DNA from: Taudactylus pleione | Lineage: Eukaryota; Chordata; Amphibia; Anura; Myobatrachidae | Assembly (NCBI GenBank): GCA_031769625.1 | Contig: JAUIMM010000719.1 | Coordinates: forward strand, 1,655,001-1,719,000 | DNA: 64,000 nucleotides | Direction: 5' to 3' | Part shown: piece after piece, positions 8,984 through 21,237 of the stretch | How positions within the stretch are numbered: the stretch's first letter is position 1 | How the letters are laid out: every line of letters begins with the position of its first letter | The notes under the pieces: model-generated | Told to the model about the DNA's origin: nothing | The model's input: only the letters and a program-made list of their open reading frames with translations | The model's database searches: none | Program-made: the position numbers and the translations under genes

Positions 8984-11041
8984 AGTTTAGGATATTCTCT
9001 CTTGTCACAAAGTTAGAGGGAATGTTATGATTAATCGTTGCTCACAGATTACATTGTGTGTTAAAAAGTCAGTACTTCCTTAAGAACTGCTGAAAGCTGG
9101 GAAATCTGGTTTTACAAATGTGCATATAATGTGTGAGTTAGTATTGAACCCTAAATGTGACAATGCATACCCACACTTATAAAATCAGAGCACAAAGCAT
9201 CAGGGTTGGATTATCCTCAGGCTCGCAGTTCACTTGCAGTGCATGATGTGTATAAAACGTGCAGGTCCTTACTAAACCGGGTGATCAACTGTCGCGGTGG
9301 ACATTGCTGATTATCTGTCTATAATGCTTCCATACAAGATAACATGTTTCATTTATTTCATTCATTTTTGTGAACATGTTTATACAGTTTTCATAATGTG
9401 CAGCTCCTGCCCTTTAGTCTACCTAATCTCATTAAACCACATGTAAATATATTAAAGGCAATGCATTTATTTTACCAATAAATACTTTGATACGCCCATG
9501 AATCTACAGTAACTTCAATACATTATATGTGTCTCTGCAGATCGTAGTTAGATATACAGGGGAAACCAATATAGAACAATAATGGACTCTGCAAATAGGT
9601 GGTTTTTAGTATACAAACATCATTTATCTGTATATAGAGAGATATAGTGATACAGGTAATAGTAGCAGTGTGAGAAGGTGACATAATTACTCTTTGTCAT
9701 TTCACCAGATAATATCATTCTAATGTCTTCCCACTCAGTATAAATCTAACAGAATTAAGCGCAGTACCAGGTACACATAATCCACTATTTTAGTAAGAAA
9801 ATGCTGACAAATGACTTATACATTGAAATAATAATAATAATTTCATCAGTGGTATCACAGTGCCTTCTCTGAATCACCCAGTGACAGTGTAAGAGGCCGG
9901 CGGGCACTGCAATCCACCAGCACAGTGTGTACCTCCACCCTAATACAGAAACCCACCCTTGCCAGAGCAGTATTTCCCAAAGCTGAGAGAGATCTGTCTT
10001 ATATAGTGATATGAACCTTGGGGAAGCTGGTTCCTCAGGTCTGCATCACTTGTTATTCTGGTTGCTAATATCCAGCTGATAGGATTTCTAGATGATCAGA
10101 GTGAGGGTGTATAAAGACTGAGGAGCCAAAAAATAGATACTAATTGGCCCAAAGCAGTTATGTGTGATTCCCAGGGTAATGACAGTATTCATGAAGAAAG
10201 TTTGTTTATGACACTTACAAAACTGCAAGTAAATATCACAATGTAATGTAAGGGAATAACATTGGAATAATACATTTTAACACAAACAGTGAGATTTTTA
10301 TTGTACCAGCACCATAGATGTCCATTTGTTACATTAGTTGCTTAATATGATTAATTTAAAAGTATATGTCACATGTATTATCTACTGTACAAAATCAGGA
10401 AATAATAAATTCATCCGAGTAATATACCATCACATAAAAGCACATTTACTGTTTGACTTTCATTTAAATTGGTAAAACATTTTAGGTTCTGCTACATTTA
10501 GTTTTCCTGTCCACTTTCAAGGTATTTATTTCCTTACAAAAAATATTCTACTTAAAGTAACATCATATTTCAATCACAAGACATTTGGTGTAGTCGGCAG
10601 AGCTGCTCTTTCTATGTGTTATCAATTGAAATAAGAAATCAAACTTGACCTGGTTTTCAGTGGTAAAGTATCTACAGTATAAGTTGTAATTGTGTGTAAT
10701 GTATTATGTTGTTGAAAATAAAAGTACATTGAGGGAGGGAATACATAGCCGCTTTCAGGTGGGCTAATGTCGGATCATGGTTACTCATGGGCCAGGTGAT
10801 ACACCCTCATCTTTATTCCCATACAGGATGGGAAAATGTGAATGTACCATTAGAATCAATCAATAGTAAGCGTCTCCAAGTATAACCAAGGGGTAAGAAA
10901 AGTTGCGCACAAAACTTAGCAATGACTGCACAGTGCTGAGGTGGGAAGATTTACTATTCTAGGGACTAGACCTGTGACTGCAAGAAGAAAAGCAAAAACA
11001 TATAGCTAGGCATAAAATGCAGACATTGGCAATAGAAAGCA
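8984..11041. other. OR upstream region (copy A)
   Basis: Noncoding and conserved at 22,192-24,150, 48,585-50,642 and, in part, 62,679-63,483. OR genes usually have upstream noncoding exons and a promoter in such a stretch, but I cannot place either with confidence. A short AAT run at about 9828-9841 is expanded to about 85 bp in copy D. Confidence 0.55.
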
Positions 11042-11049
11042 TTGGGAAG

Positions 11050-11368
11050 CAGGGGCAGAACTATGTGAGACAATGGAGGCGCCTGCCACCGGGCTCCAGC
11101 TCTGAAGGGGGCACCTCCTCCATTGCCCACAACATATTCACCCCACTTAGGGCTGTAACTATGTACCTTGTAACATCATGGCCCTTCACGGCACCAGAGA
11201 AACCACCATACACTAGTGGAGAGCTCCATGTCAGACCATCAGCTGCTGTCTTCGTCTATCTATAGCCTGTCTTCATGCAAATTGCTACATTACAGTGTCT
11301 GCGGCTGTGACAGGGGGGCACCAAATTATAACTTGCCTCCGGGCGTCTGGGATGAACTTACGCCACTG
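11050..11368. mobile_element. hAT-type miniature element (copy A)
   Basis: Left end CAGGGGCAGAACTA and right end GAACTTACGCCACTG form imperfect inverted termini of the CAGNGGCGTAACTA kind common in vertebrate hAT elements. The element is flanked by the perfect 8-bp target duplication TTGGGAAG (11,042-11,049 and 11,369-11,376). Length 319 bp, no transposase. Its counterpart in C (50,651-50,970) has the same duplication. In B it was removed with a larger deletion. Confidence 0.9.
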
Positions 11369-11376
11369 TTGGGAAG

Positions 11377-12531
11377 AATATGATGCTTCTGACAGAGAGA
11401 TCATTTGAGGTGCCTTTATCATACACTGACCCTATATATCTTCTAGCAGAGAAGGGAGAAAGATGATTAAAGGGCTATATTATGTAACCTTTAGTAACCT
11501 AGCAGTTGCCATCATTGAAGTCAATGGTGAGAAGAACTGCTTATTGGCTGAGAGAGGTGGAGGCTCCCCTTTATCAGCCAATGAACGCTAAGCCAATGCA
11601 TTTCTATGTCTCATTCACATATTAATGTACTTAAAGGGCAGTACATGTCCGTGGCATGGGTATTGGCACTTTGATGTTTTTGTGGATGCCTATATGGGCC
11701 AAAGAGAACAAGAAACAAGGGGTAGGTGAGCATGATTTTTTTTACAGGTTAGGTGGATGCTACATGGAGAAGAGGATGTGAATGGCTACAGGGATTGTAG
11801 ATGAGTATGTATGAGTGTGAGTGTAATAAACTTTCACAGTACTTTCACAGTGTGTCCTGTGTTTATTTTAATATTTATTTTGCAGGTGAACTAGAGGTAT
11901 CAGCAGTCTTATAATGGCCCATATGGTACCTGTGGTTCTCCTATTATGAGTATGTGAGGGAAGTTTGCTCGGACCTCTAGTTTTACTGTAAAAGACAATA
12001 TTATTTATTTTATATTTTACACATTCAACCTTGCACCCACAGCCCAGGGGTGCCACGCATACCCTGGGGATAGCCTTGGGAGATGTTGACCCCCCAACCT
12101 TATTGGGGGGGTCCCCACTTCCCCAGAGATCCCTGACATGGGATGACTAGCGTTCAGGTGTTGAATGCCTTGACTGGGGAACCCAGTGAAAGGGTCCCAT
12201 GTATGTGGCATTACACCTCCACTAGAAAGAGTATGGTGCTAGCTGTGGAAAATACAGGGGACCCCTACTCATTTTGTCCCCTCTATTTCCACATCCAATA
12301 CTGGCTCACTGAGCCCGTTGCTGGTTTATGAAATACAGTAGACCCCTGCATTTTTTCCTCCCTGTATTTTCACAACCAGGACCAGCGCAGAACAGATTGG
12401 TACTGGTTGAGACATGATCCTATTACAAATAAATCAGGAATACTCCTAATCCAATGAGATGTAATTGACCATAGCCATCCAAAGTTATTTGATAGTTTAC
12501 AAATTCTGCAAACTTATAATTTGCAAATTCA
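11377..12531. other. Noncoding sequence before the LINE (copy A/B boundary)
   Basis: No gene. The part from about 11,870 contains a dispersed-repeat-like block with two diverged subunits, GAAAATACAGGGGACCCCTA near 12,248 and GAAATACAGTAGACCCCTGC near 12,330. It also has a hairpin with arms GACCCCCCAA/TTGGGGGGGTC (about 12,089-12,113). The equivalent block in C is 51,460-51,986. Confidence 0.55.
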
Positions 12532-13058
12532 CTGCAAAGAAGAAGCAAGTAATTACAGACCAGTAAGTCTTACATCAGTAGTGGGAAAAATTATGGAAAC
12601 ACTATTAAAAGAAAGAGTGGTGGAATATCTCAAATCCAACAATTTACAGGATCCCAAACAGCATGGATTTACTCAGGGGAGATCATGCCAAACAAATCTT
12701 ATAGATTTTTTTTGACTGGGTGACCAAAGTAATAGATCAAGGGGGGGCCGTATATGTAGCTTATCTAGACTTTAGTAAGGCTTTTGACACGGTCCCACAT
12801 CGCAGAATGATAAACAAACTGGAAATCTTGGGATTGGATTCTATGACTGTTGAATGGATAAGATTTTGGTTGCAGGATAGGAAACAGAGAGTTGTAGTAA
12901 ATGGAGTGTATTCACAGGAGGGAAAGGTAACCAGTGGAGTACCCCAGGGATCAGTACTTGGGCCAATGCTTTTTAATATCTATGTTGGGGATAATGCAAA
13001 TAATATTAAAGGGAAAGTATGCCTTTTTGCAGATGACACAAAGTATGCAATTGGGTAG
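12532..13058 (+). pseudogene. CR1-type reverse transcriptase domain (copy B), frameshifted
   Basis: RNA-directed DNA polymerase of the LINE, which would prime reverse transcription at nicked target DNA. Motifs visible: NYRPVSLTSVVGKIME, HGFTQGRSCQTNLIDFF, motif A YLDFSKAFDTVPH, motif B SGVPQGSVLGPMLFNIY and motif C CLFADDTKYA with both catalytic aspartates. An eight-T run at 12,706-12,713 has one base too many, shifting frame between NLIDFF and DWVTKV, and a stop follows motif C at about 13,056. The N-terminal endonuclease region is missing. The fragment cannot move on its own. Confidence 0.88.
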
Positions 13059-13639
13059 ACACACCAGGAGGGGTAAAATAAATGACTGAGGATCTGGGTA
13101 GACTAGAGGAATGGGCAAGAACATGGCAACTTCAGTTTAATGTCATAAAATGCAAAGTCATGCACTTGGGTCCCAATATCCTAAAGGCTAAATATAGTAT
13201 CAAGACACTATAATAGAAAATACAGAGGAGGAAAGGGATTTATGTGTCACCATTTCAGAAAACTTGAAGGCAGGCAAGCAATGCACCAAAGCAATGAGGA
13301 AGGCAAGTCAGATGCTTGGTTGCATAGGGAGAGGAATCAGTAGCAGGAAAAAAGAAGTGATAATGCCTCTATATAGGTCATTGGTACGTCCTCATCTAGA
13401 ATACTGTGTTCAGTTCTGGAGGCCATAAATCCTGAAGGATATAGACACATTAGAGACGGTACAAAGAAGGGCAACTAAAATGGTGCATGGCCTACAGCAC
13501 AGAACTTACATAGAAAGACTAAAATATCTTAATATGTATAGTTTGGAACAGAGAAGGGAAAGGGGGGACATAATAGAAACTTTCAAATACATGAAGTGTT
13601 TTAACAAGGGACAGGAGAGAAGCATTCTTGAAAGGAAAA

Positions 13640-14325
13640 GATGTACAAGAACACGAGGACATGCACTGACACTGGGGGGAGGGAGGCTCAGAGGAAGAGA
13701 TGTACAAGAACACGAGGACATGCACTGACACTGGGGGAGGGAGGCTCAGAGGAAGAGAAGTACAAGAACACGAGGACATGCACTGACACTGGGGGGACAG
13801 AGGGTCAGAGGAAGAGATGTACAAGAACGCGAGGACATGCAGTGACACTGGGGGGAGGAGGCTCAGAGGAAGAGATGTACAAGAACACGAGGACATGCAC
13901 TGACACTGGGGGGAGGAGGCTCAGAGGAAGAAATGTACAACATGATAACATTCACTGACACTGGGGGGAGGAGGCTCAGAGGAAGAAATGTACAACACGA
14001 GAATGTGCGCTGAGACTGGAGGGAGGGAGGCTCAGAGGAAGAGATGTACAAGAACACGAGGACATGCACTGACACTGGGGGGAGGAGGCTCCGAGGAAGA
14101 GATGTACAAGAACACAAAGACATGCACTGACACTGGGGGGAGGGAGGCTCAGAGGAAGAGAAGTACAACACGAGAATGTGCACCGACACTGGAGGGAGGG
14201 AGGCTCAGAGGAAGAGATGTACAAGAACACGAGGACATGCACTGAGACTGGGGGGAGGGAGGCTCAGAGGAAGAGATGTTCAAGAACACAAGGACATGCA
14301 CTGAGACTGGAGGGAGGGAGGCTCA
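13640..14325 (+). repeat. 59-bp tandem array inside CR1 ORF2 tail (copy B, about 12 units)
   Basis: Same unit as in copy A, with a different number and order of variants, including short units carrying ACAACATGATAAC and ACAACACGAGAATGTGC. Flanked on the left by SILERKRCTRTRGHALTL in the LINE frame and on the right by GGRLRGNLRKNYIIERVV, so the array is an in-place expansion. Confidence 0.95.
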
Positions 14326-14565
14326 GGGGAAATTTGAGGAAAAATTACATCATAGAAAGGGTAGTGGATAAGAGGAATAGCCCCCATCAGATGTGGTTGG
14401 AGCTAAAACAGTGGAACAATTTAAACACACTTGGGATAGGCATAAGAATATCCTTGAGAGACGTAAGGAGTAAATAGGGTTGAAATTGCCTAAAGGATAC
14501 ATGAAAAGGGGCAGACTAGATGGGCCAAGTGGTTCTTATCTGCCGTCAAATTCTATGTTTCTATG

Positions 14566-15216
14566 TAAATAGTTGTTTCACAAAATAACAAAGAAAAACT
14601 ATAATGTTGAAAGTAGCCAACACATTTGTGAAATGTGAATTATATTGTTTATTATTCTTTATGTAACATGCAATTTACATGATCATGAATTGACACTGAG
14701 GAGCATAGAGATGTGGCTTACCAGTGTTCATAGTAAATGCAAGTCACATTAACCAAATTGTACCCACTAAATGTCTATATTGAACAGTCTGGGCAGTGTT
14801 ATTCATACTGTAAATTTGAAAGGTGAACTTACAATTTAAAATACAATTAAACACAAATACAAAATAAAACTACAAAAGTAATTTTTCTAAATAAAAACAT
14901 TTACTACCTTCCATTAACAACTAAAATTTCCTTAACTGTTGCTTTACAAATGCAAACATCAATTAAGTGATTTGAATAGATGGCTGTATCTGCGTATAAT
15001 GTAGTCACTAACAGTGGGCGGGTCTAGATGCAATCAACCAATCATAAGTGCCTGGAGATGATCACAATCAACATCATTATATATTGCACCAGGGGTTGAA
15101 TTCTGTCAATAGATACATACAGTATGTGTCTGAGTCCAGGCCTACCTTGTTCGCATTTGCATGATTTCCCCCAGTGTATGCTTTAGCGCTCCTAATACAA
15201 TTTATAAAGCAAAGGG
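14566..15216. other. Duplicon noncoding sequence (copy B)
   Basis: Equivalent of 1417-2078, no gene. Its substitutions (for example GAACAGTCTGGGCAG near 14,785) are shared with copy C and not with A or D. Confidence 0.7.
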
Positions 15217-15225
15217 CACCCTAAG

Positions 15226-15680
15226 GCATTCAGTATGATATATCGCTGGCCGCATGGCTTAAAGGTAAGTATAAACTAATCTTATTCTACCCCCTAACCC
15301 TCCTAATCCCCCCTCTAAGTGCCTAAACATAACCCCCCCTTCCACGCCACTTAAACCTAAGTCCCCCGGGGGGGTGCCTAACCCTAACCTCCCTCGGGGG
15401 TGCCTAACCCTAACCCTCCCTCTTCCTAGCTAACCCTAACCTCCCGGGGGTGTGCCTAACCCTAAGTCCCCCCTGGGAGCCCCTAACCTAACCCTCCCCC
15501 CACGGCTGTCCTCACCCGGCGCCCGGCATCACTTCGATTTGGATGCCGGGCGCCGGTCTCCCAATGTAAGTAAAATGACAGGCGTCGAGATTTCGACACC
15601 TGTCATTTAACCCTTGCCAGGATTAAGTAGTCGGGAAGCCGGCTGTCGGCATTGCATCAGCCGGCTTCCTGAACGTATAC
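15226..15680. mobile_element. CCGGC-rich hairpin element (copy B)
   Basis: Flanked by CACCCTAAG at 15,217-15,225 and 15,681-15,689. Contains an extra C-rich repeat unit relative to copy A, shared with copy C. The second hairpin is longest here, because the right side reads ACACCTGTCAT and pairs with ATGACAGGCGT. Confidence 0.65.
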
Positions 15681-15689
15681 CACCCTAAG

Positions 15690-16396
15690 ATGCAATAAAA
15701 TATGCTTATGGATGCAAGTTTGTTTTTCATGTGCATAAACAGTACAGAAAGTACAGTACAGTAATGTATAGCAAACAAATGAATAATAATGTTTATGTCC
15801 AAACCCACATGAGACTCTGAGTGATACAAAATGTTCCTATGACAAAATGGTCTAGCTTACAGGGAACACCTTCTTATAAAATCTGTGCTTAACATTTCTA
15901 CTATTGTATTGTTATAACCATGTAAATATATTTTTTGTATTGATTGTATCATTCCTAGATATTGCTAGGGTGCAGTTACACACATTGTTACTTTTGTGTA
16001 AACACGCCTTTTGTTGTGTACTGTTAGTTGTGTAACATATTTACTGCCTTTTGCATCTATAGGTGTCTCACAGAGACACATCCTGCTTTAGCAGGTATGC
16101 TGGAGCCACACACTGCAGTGTGCCCACAAGTGAGCTAAGGGAAGGTATATGTGCATGGGCAGCCCATTTCAAGGGGAAACTTCACTCCACGTGGAGTTAT
16201 GGGCTAAAGGACTGTCCATCTGAAACTACTCCACCATGTGAATGTGAGAGGGGTTTATAATGAAGCAAATTGGATCTCACTCTCCTGAACAGTGATGACC
16301 AAATGCATTGATCTTAGCCTCTACATTGTGGATAAAGTAGAGCAGAGCTTACACACATACTGTAGTGATAATATATTAAATATAATAAAAAATAAA

Positions 16397-16441
<45 letters not shown>

Positions 16442-16939
16442 GATTATACTGAGATGTGTGCTTAAAATTGCAAGTTGCATCTGCAAAATAGACTTCTGTT
16501 CAACGCTGATTGTCTTTCAGTTTAGAAGATATAACTTTTTACTCTATAGATAATATTTGCTAGACATGGTTTTTAAGACAAGGGGTGGAGTTGAGTTTTC
16601 TTCACAGTGTTTGGCAATAATGCTTACCTATTTGTTACAGTGTTTATTTTATATTGGACAGGAACACAGAAAAAAAGAACATTTAAAGGCAGGTCCATCA
16701 TTTTATGGGGCAAAATGACCATTGTGACCACAGTTCTTGCAGCATTTAGGGTCAGAAATAGGGAACATCTTGTTTAGTCTGTTCGGTTATAAGGCCATCT
16801 AATATAACATCTAGTATTTCATTTTATTGCTGGAATAAAAATGGAATTCCTTGCAATACCTCCCTCATATCTTCACATTCTTCCTCATTTTGAGGAGAAC
16901 TCACATCTCTTTACCAATCTCTTTCATAGGGATGTAGCC
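15690..16939. other. Duplicon noncoding sequence with palindrome cluster and AAT run (copy B)
   Basis: No gene. Palindrome cluster at about 16,063-16,198. AAT microsatellite at 16,399-16,441, about 14 units against 5 in A. Variant sites change from C-like to A-like between about 15,713 and 16,005 (see findings). Confidence 0.65.
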
Positions 16940-17680
16940 ATAATGTTGACATCACAATTTCATCAGGTATGATGTCACATTGTTGAAATGTCGACATTGA
17001 AAATTTTAGTATGTGCAGAATGTACAGTAGACCATGTGCACAATGTCAACATGTGAAACGAAGACACTCCACACAGATCTGCAGCAAAGAGTTAGGATTA
17101 GGCTGTGGGAGGGTAGGGTTATGGTTATGCACTAAGGAAGGGTTAGGCTGTGGAAGGGTGGGGTCAGGGTTAGGAACTAGGGAGGGAATTAGGGTTAGGC
17201 ACTAGGGCAAAGGTTAGGATTAGGCTGCAGAAGGGTATATTTATGGATAGGCACTAGAAATTGGATTAGGGTTAGGCTGCAGAAGGGTAGGGTTAGGGCT
17301 TGTCAATAGAAAGGGGTTAGGGTTAGCCTGCAGAAGGGTAGGGTAAGAGTTAGGCACTAGGGGAGGGTTAAATTTAGGCTGTGGAAGGGTATGGTCAGGG
17401 TTAGGCACTAGGGGGAGGATTAGGGGTTATGATTAGTCATACTTATACCAGAAGCCATGCAGGATCCACATTAAGTCATCCTGATGTCAGCTTCGAACCC
17501 GTAAAACATTGGACCTTCTGCTCTAGGTAAGTCACCACTGGATCACCAGGGATGTTGTGTTGACATTGTAATAATGTGTCAACATTATATGTCAACATGA
17601 TGAGTGTCATCATACCTAGCATATTGACATGATGCATTTCAACATTATCACCATGTTGACATTCTCATGTTGACAAAATT
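16940..17680. mobile_element. TGTTGACAT-ended element with telomere-like minisatellite (copy B)
   Basis: Near-identical to 3741-4481, including the tRNA-like block (about 17,480-17,552, minus strand) and the TTAGGG-like core (about 17,088-17,435). Confidence 0.5.
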
Positions 17681-18424
17681 TACCACATATTCCTGAGGTG
17701 GAGTCAGTGTAGGAAATTGAGAAGAAGTGGTTAGTGAGGTAGGCGGACAATCGGGAGCAGACAAAGTTGTGGAGACCACAGGATTGGGAGTTTGAGGGAG
17801 GAGAGATTGATCTATAGTAGCGAAGGCTGCAGAAAGGTCCAGAAGGATGCATAGAGGTAACGGATCCTTGGATTTAGAAACAAACTGATCATTAGTTACC
17901 ATAATGAGGGCTGTTTCTGTGGAGGCAGTGGAAATAAGAGTCAAGGAAGTAGTGGGAGGAGAGGAAAGAGGTGAGGTGACTATATACAAGTATTGCAAGA
18001 ATCTTGGAGGTAAAGGGAAGGAATGAGATAGGGTATTAGTTGCAGAGGAAGATTCAGGGTCAATAAAGGGTTTTTTGATGGTGGATGTGAGCATGTGTGA
18101 AGAAGAAATATTGTAAAATACCAGATAAGGTGGACTGATTGAAAAGGAATGTGAGGTAGAAGCAATTATCTGGAGAGGGAGCCAAGAAAGTGCCTGTAAA
18201 TGGGGCTAAGTGGGACGCTGGAGGGATGAGTGGATGTGTAAAGGGCATGGACTTTATTTCCATTGGCAGGTGAGAAGGAGAACAGTGTGGACAAGCAGTC
18301 AGAGTAAAGAAAAAATGGGACAGGGGGAGAGTGATTGGAGGAGATGATATGCCATATAGCATTAATATTGGATGTAAAATAGGTGGCAAAGTCAAGGGAA
18401 CTGTAAGAGGAAGATGCAGCAAAA
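17681..18424 (-). pseudogene. Degenerate L2-type LINE fragment (copy B)
   Basis: Same decayed reverse-transcriptase relics as in copy A: STETALIMVTNDQ and LLDLSAAFATID on the minus strand. A second frame shows the downstream segment SQSCGLHNFVCSRLSAYLTN. The motif A Asp is replaced by Ala. Noncoding now. Confidence 0.6.
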
Positions 18425-19095
18425 AGCAGCTCACAGTGTACAGTACCAGAGAAGCAGCTCACAGTGTACAGTACCAGAGAAGCAGCTCACAGTGTACAGT
18501 ACTAGAGAAGCAGCTCACAGTGTACAGTACCAGAGAAGCAGCTCACAGTGTACAGTACCAGAGAAGTAGCTCCCAGTGTACAGTACCAGAGAAGCAGCTC
18601 ACAGTGTACAGTGCCAGAAAACCAGCTCACAGTTTACAGTACTATAGAAGCAGCTCACTGTGTACAGTACCAGATAAGCAGCTCACAGTGAATAGTACCA
18701 CAGAAGCAGCTCACAGTGTACAGTACCAGAGAAGCAGCTCACAATGTACAGTACTATAGAAGCAGCTCACAGTGTACAGTACCAGATAAGCAGCTCACAG
18801 TGTATAGTACCAGAGAACAGCTCACAGTGAATAGTACCAGATAAGCAGCTCACAGTGTACAGTACCCGAGAAGCAGCTCACAGTATACAGTACCCGAGAA
18901 GCAGCTCACAGTGTACAGAACCAGAGAAGCAGCTCACAATGTACAGTACCAGAGAAGCAGCTCACAGTGTTCAGTACCAGAGAAGCAGCTCACAATGTAC
19001 AGTACCAGAGAAGCAGCTCACAATGTACAGTACCAGAGAAGCAGCTCACAATGTACAGTACTAGAGAAGCAGCTCACAGTGTACCAGAGAACAGC
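18425..19095. repeat. 28-bp minisatellite (copy B, about 23-24 units)
   Basis: Same 28-bp unit as in A with the same order of variants plus one extra unit near the left end, supporting recent duplication of A and B in this part. Confidence 0.95.
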
Positions 19096-20865
19096 GCTGT
19101 GACTTTAAACACACATGAATTTGTTTTACACTCATAAAAAGTTGCTGATGAAACACAATGGAACTTGGAGAGAGGAAAAGCCACGTCTGCTGCATCGGGG
19201 CCCATTTAAAATAGATTTGGAGTTCGAATTTCGTGGACAGATGTAAACATGTTGCAAGCCCCAATGGTACATGTATGATAGCAATGCTGTTTTATCGCTT
19301 CCAGTTGTTGTATTTGTGAGAATAAGACACATTTTGCGCTGAGAGACGTTATTTGGCGTTACTGAAGCCTGAGTATAAGAGGGCACTTCTGTAGGATATA
19401 ATATTATAGGAGAAGCAAATGGTTTGCAAAAAAATATATACATTTGTACTGTAATCTGCTGTCCTGCTACTGTACCTACTGTAACTGGGGCTACTTTTGT
19501 CTGTTTCATTTTTATTTAATGCCATTTTCTATTAGCAGAAATACAGAGAACTGATGTGAGGATGGATATGTGATCAATTTAAAATGAATAACAAAAAAAA
19601 CACCAGGATAATGAATGTAATATTCAGAGGAAAATCATTTCCATCAACCACTCATAGGATAATGGATATAGATGGAATTACAGCTACCAAGCACAATACA
19701 GCAACTGGCAAATCCAAGTTCTCCTACAGGGGGAGCAAATGTAATATGTGTGGGCAGATTTAGTGTCAGGAGGGCAGATCAGTGTAATATTAATGGCCTA
19801 TATTTGCTACATTAAAAACTAGGGGATATCTTTCATGCATGCAAAACATATGCATTTGCCCCCTTGCATTCAAACTTCATCTATTCAGGTGCAAATCTAC
19901 ATCATTCGGCCCTTGTGTATTTTATCTAGCACCTTTTCCCCAATAGTACTCAATGCAGTTATTACAGTGGATAAGAATTAAATCCTGGCAGCGCAGTTGC
20001 TGTTCTGTGTAGTCAAAAATTAGCAACTGTGAGGTCCCTATAGACTGTAAACGATACTAAATGATTTAAAAAACAGAACAAAACATCTCAAAATAATACG
20101 GTATAACATTTAATTTACAAACTTTCATAAAGGTTATTCAGTACAGTTTGTGAATTCCGAAACCCTAAAGTGTGTGTAGAACCCAAAAACACGAGGTACA
20201 TAGTTTCCACCTAATTGAGGGGCACCTCAGGTATCTGTCACTGGTAAATAATGCCAGATGTACAGTAATAGGCCACGATTTGGGAGACAACTTAATACTG
20301 CTGAGATACTCATTAAATTAACAGCCACAATCAGTTCTAAGGCAAAGCCAGGATTAATTCCCCTTCTAAATCTAGTGACTATTATACCAGAATTGCATCG
20401 GCTCCAGCAAATCACGGCCTATTACATTTGATCCTTAGTCTACAGTCATTATTCAACCTACATCAGAAACTTATAATGTCCAAGCAGTTCATAGTCATTC
20501 TATCATAGTAAGTAGTATCCCAGTACCAAAGTAAGTAGTATATTTTCAACTAATAACATAATCTACAGTAACACAATATAGAAATATGGAACATGAACAA
20601 GAATGTGCTACTTTACATTTACATTTACTTTACATTTACATTTACTTTACATTTACTTTACATTTAGGGGTTGGTGTAACAAACAGTGAAAAGACTGGAA
20701 AAGTGAATCAGGGGAGAAGTTGCCCATAGCAACCAATCAGCTTTGAGGTAGCATTTATCAAATACATTCTATACAATTACAGTAAAAGTTAATTTGAAGC
20801 TGTAGGGCAACGTCTCCAATGTTCCACTTTTCCACTTTTTTCCCTGCTTGACATATCTGCCCCTT
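19096..20865. other. Duplicon noncoding sequence (copy B)
   Basis: Equivalent of 5847-7662 with small deletions (about 50 bp near 20,015). TACATTTA microsatellite at about 20,612-20,670. No gene. Confidence 0.65.
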
Positions 20866-21097
20866 ACTGTGGTAACTTCATAACTGTGGCAAATACATAA
20901 CTGTGACAACTATTATACATACAGTAACTGTGACAACTACTATACATACAGTAACTGTGACAACTACATAACTGTGACAACTACATATCTGTGACAACTA
21001 CATATCTGTAACAACTACATAACTGTGACAACTATATAACTGTGACAACTACATATCTGTGACAACTATAAAACTGTGACAACTATATAACTAGTCA
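20866..21097. repeat. 17-bp satellite, short array (copy B)
   Basis: Same short array as in A, ATAACTGTGACAACTAC units, ending about 140 bp beyond the OR stop codon. Confidence 0.95.
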
Positions 21098-21190
21098 ACT
21101 ATCAGAACTACAAGCTGAATAATCTGTATGATATACTGTATAGTGGTGAACAAGCAGAAGCCATTACATGTCATTCATTTTAGAATAGTA

Positions 21191-21196
21191 TTTATT
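21191..21196 (-). terminator. Candidate polyadenylation signal of OR B
   Basis: AATAAA on the minus strand, about 42 nt beyond the stop codon at 21,238. Confidence 0.4.
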
Positions 21197-21237
21197 TCAC
21201 CTTTACCAGCCATATACTTTACACAATGTTTCCCATT

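Larger units (their letters stand above)
12532..14565 (+). mobile_element. CR1-type LINE, 5'-truncated (start of copy B)
   Basis: The most complete LINE copy. It begins inside the reverse transcriptase (ASNYRPVSLTSVVGKIMETL), runs through RT motifs A to C, the thumb region, the conserved C-terminal segment (13,200-13,640), the 59-bp array (13,640-14,320) and the tail LRKNYIIERVVDK, and ends in ATTCTATG-TTTCTATG (14,550-14,565). 5' truncation within RT is usual for this clade. The pre-insertion sequence can be read at the C/D boundary (about 52,640-52,670). A target duplication is short or absent (imperfect AAATT/AAATA). Confidence 0.87.

Noticed and set aside
11017..11265. 82-residue frame also present in copy C
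   Set aside because: It spans the end of a hAT-type miniature element and its target duplication, so it is not a gene.
18331..18759. 142-residue frame of EKQLTVYSTR-like repeats (and equivalents in A, C and D)
   Set aside because: Produced by the 28-bp minisatellite, with a variable number of units and no start context or conserved ends.
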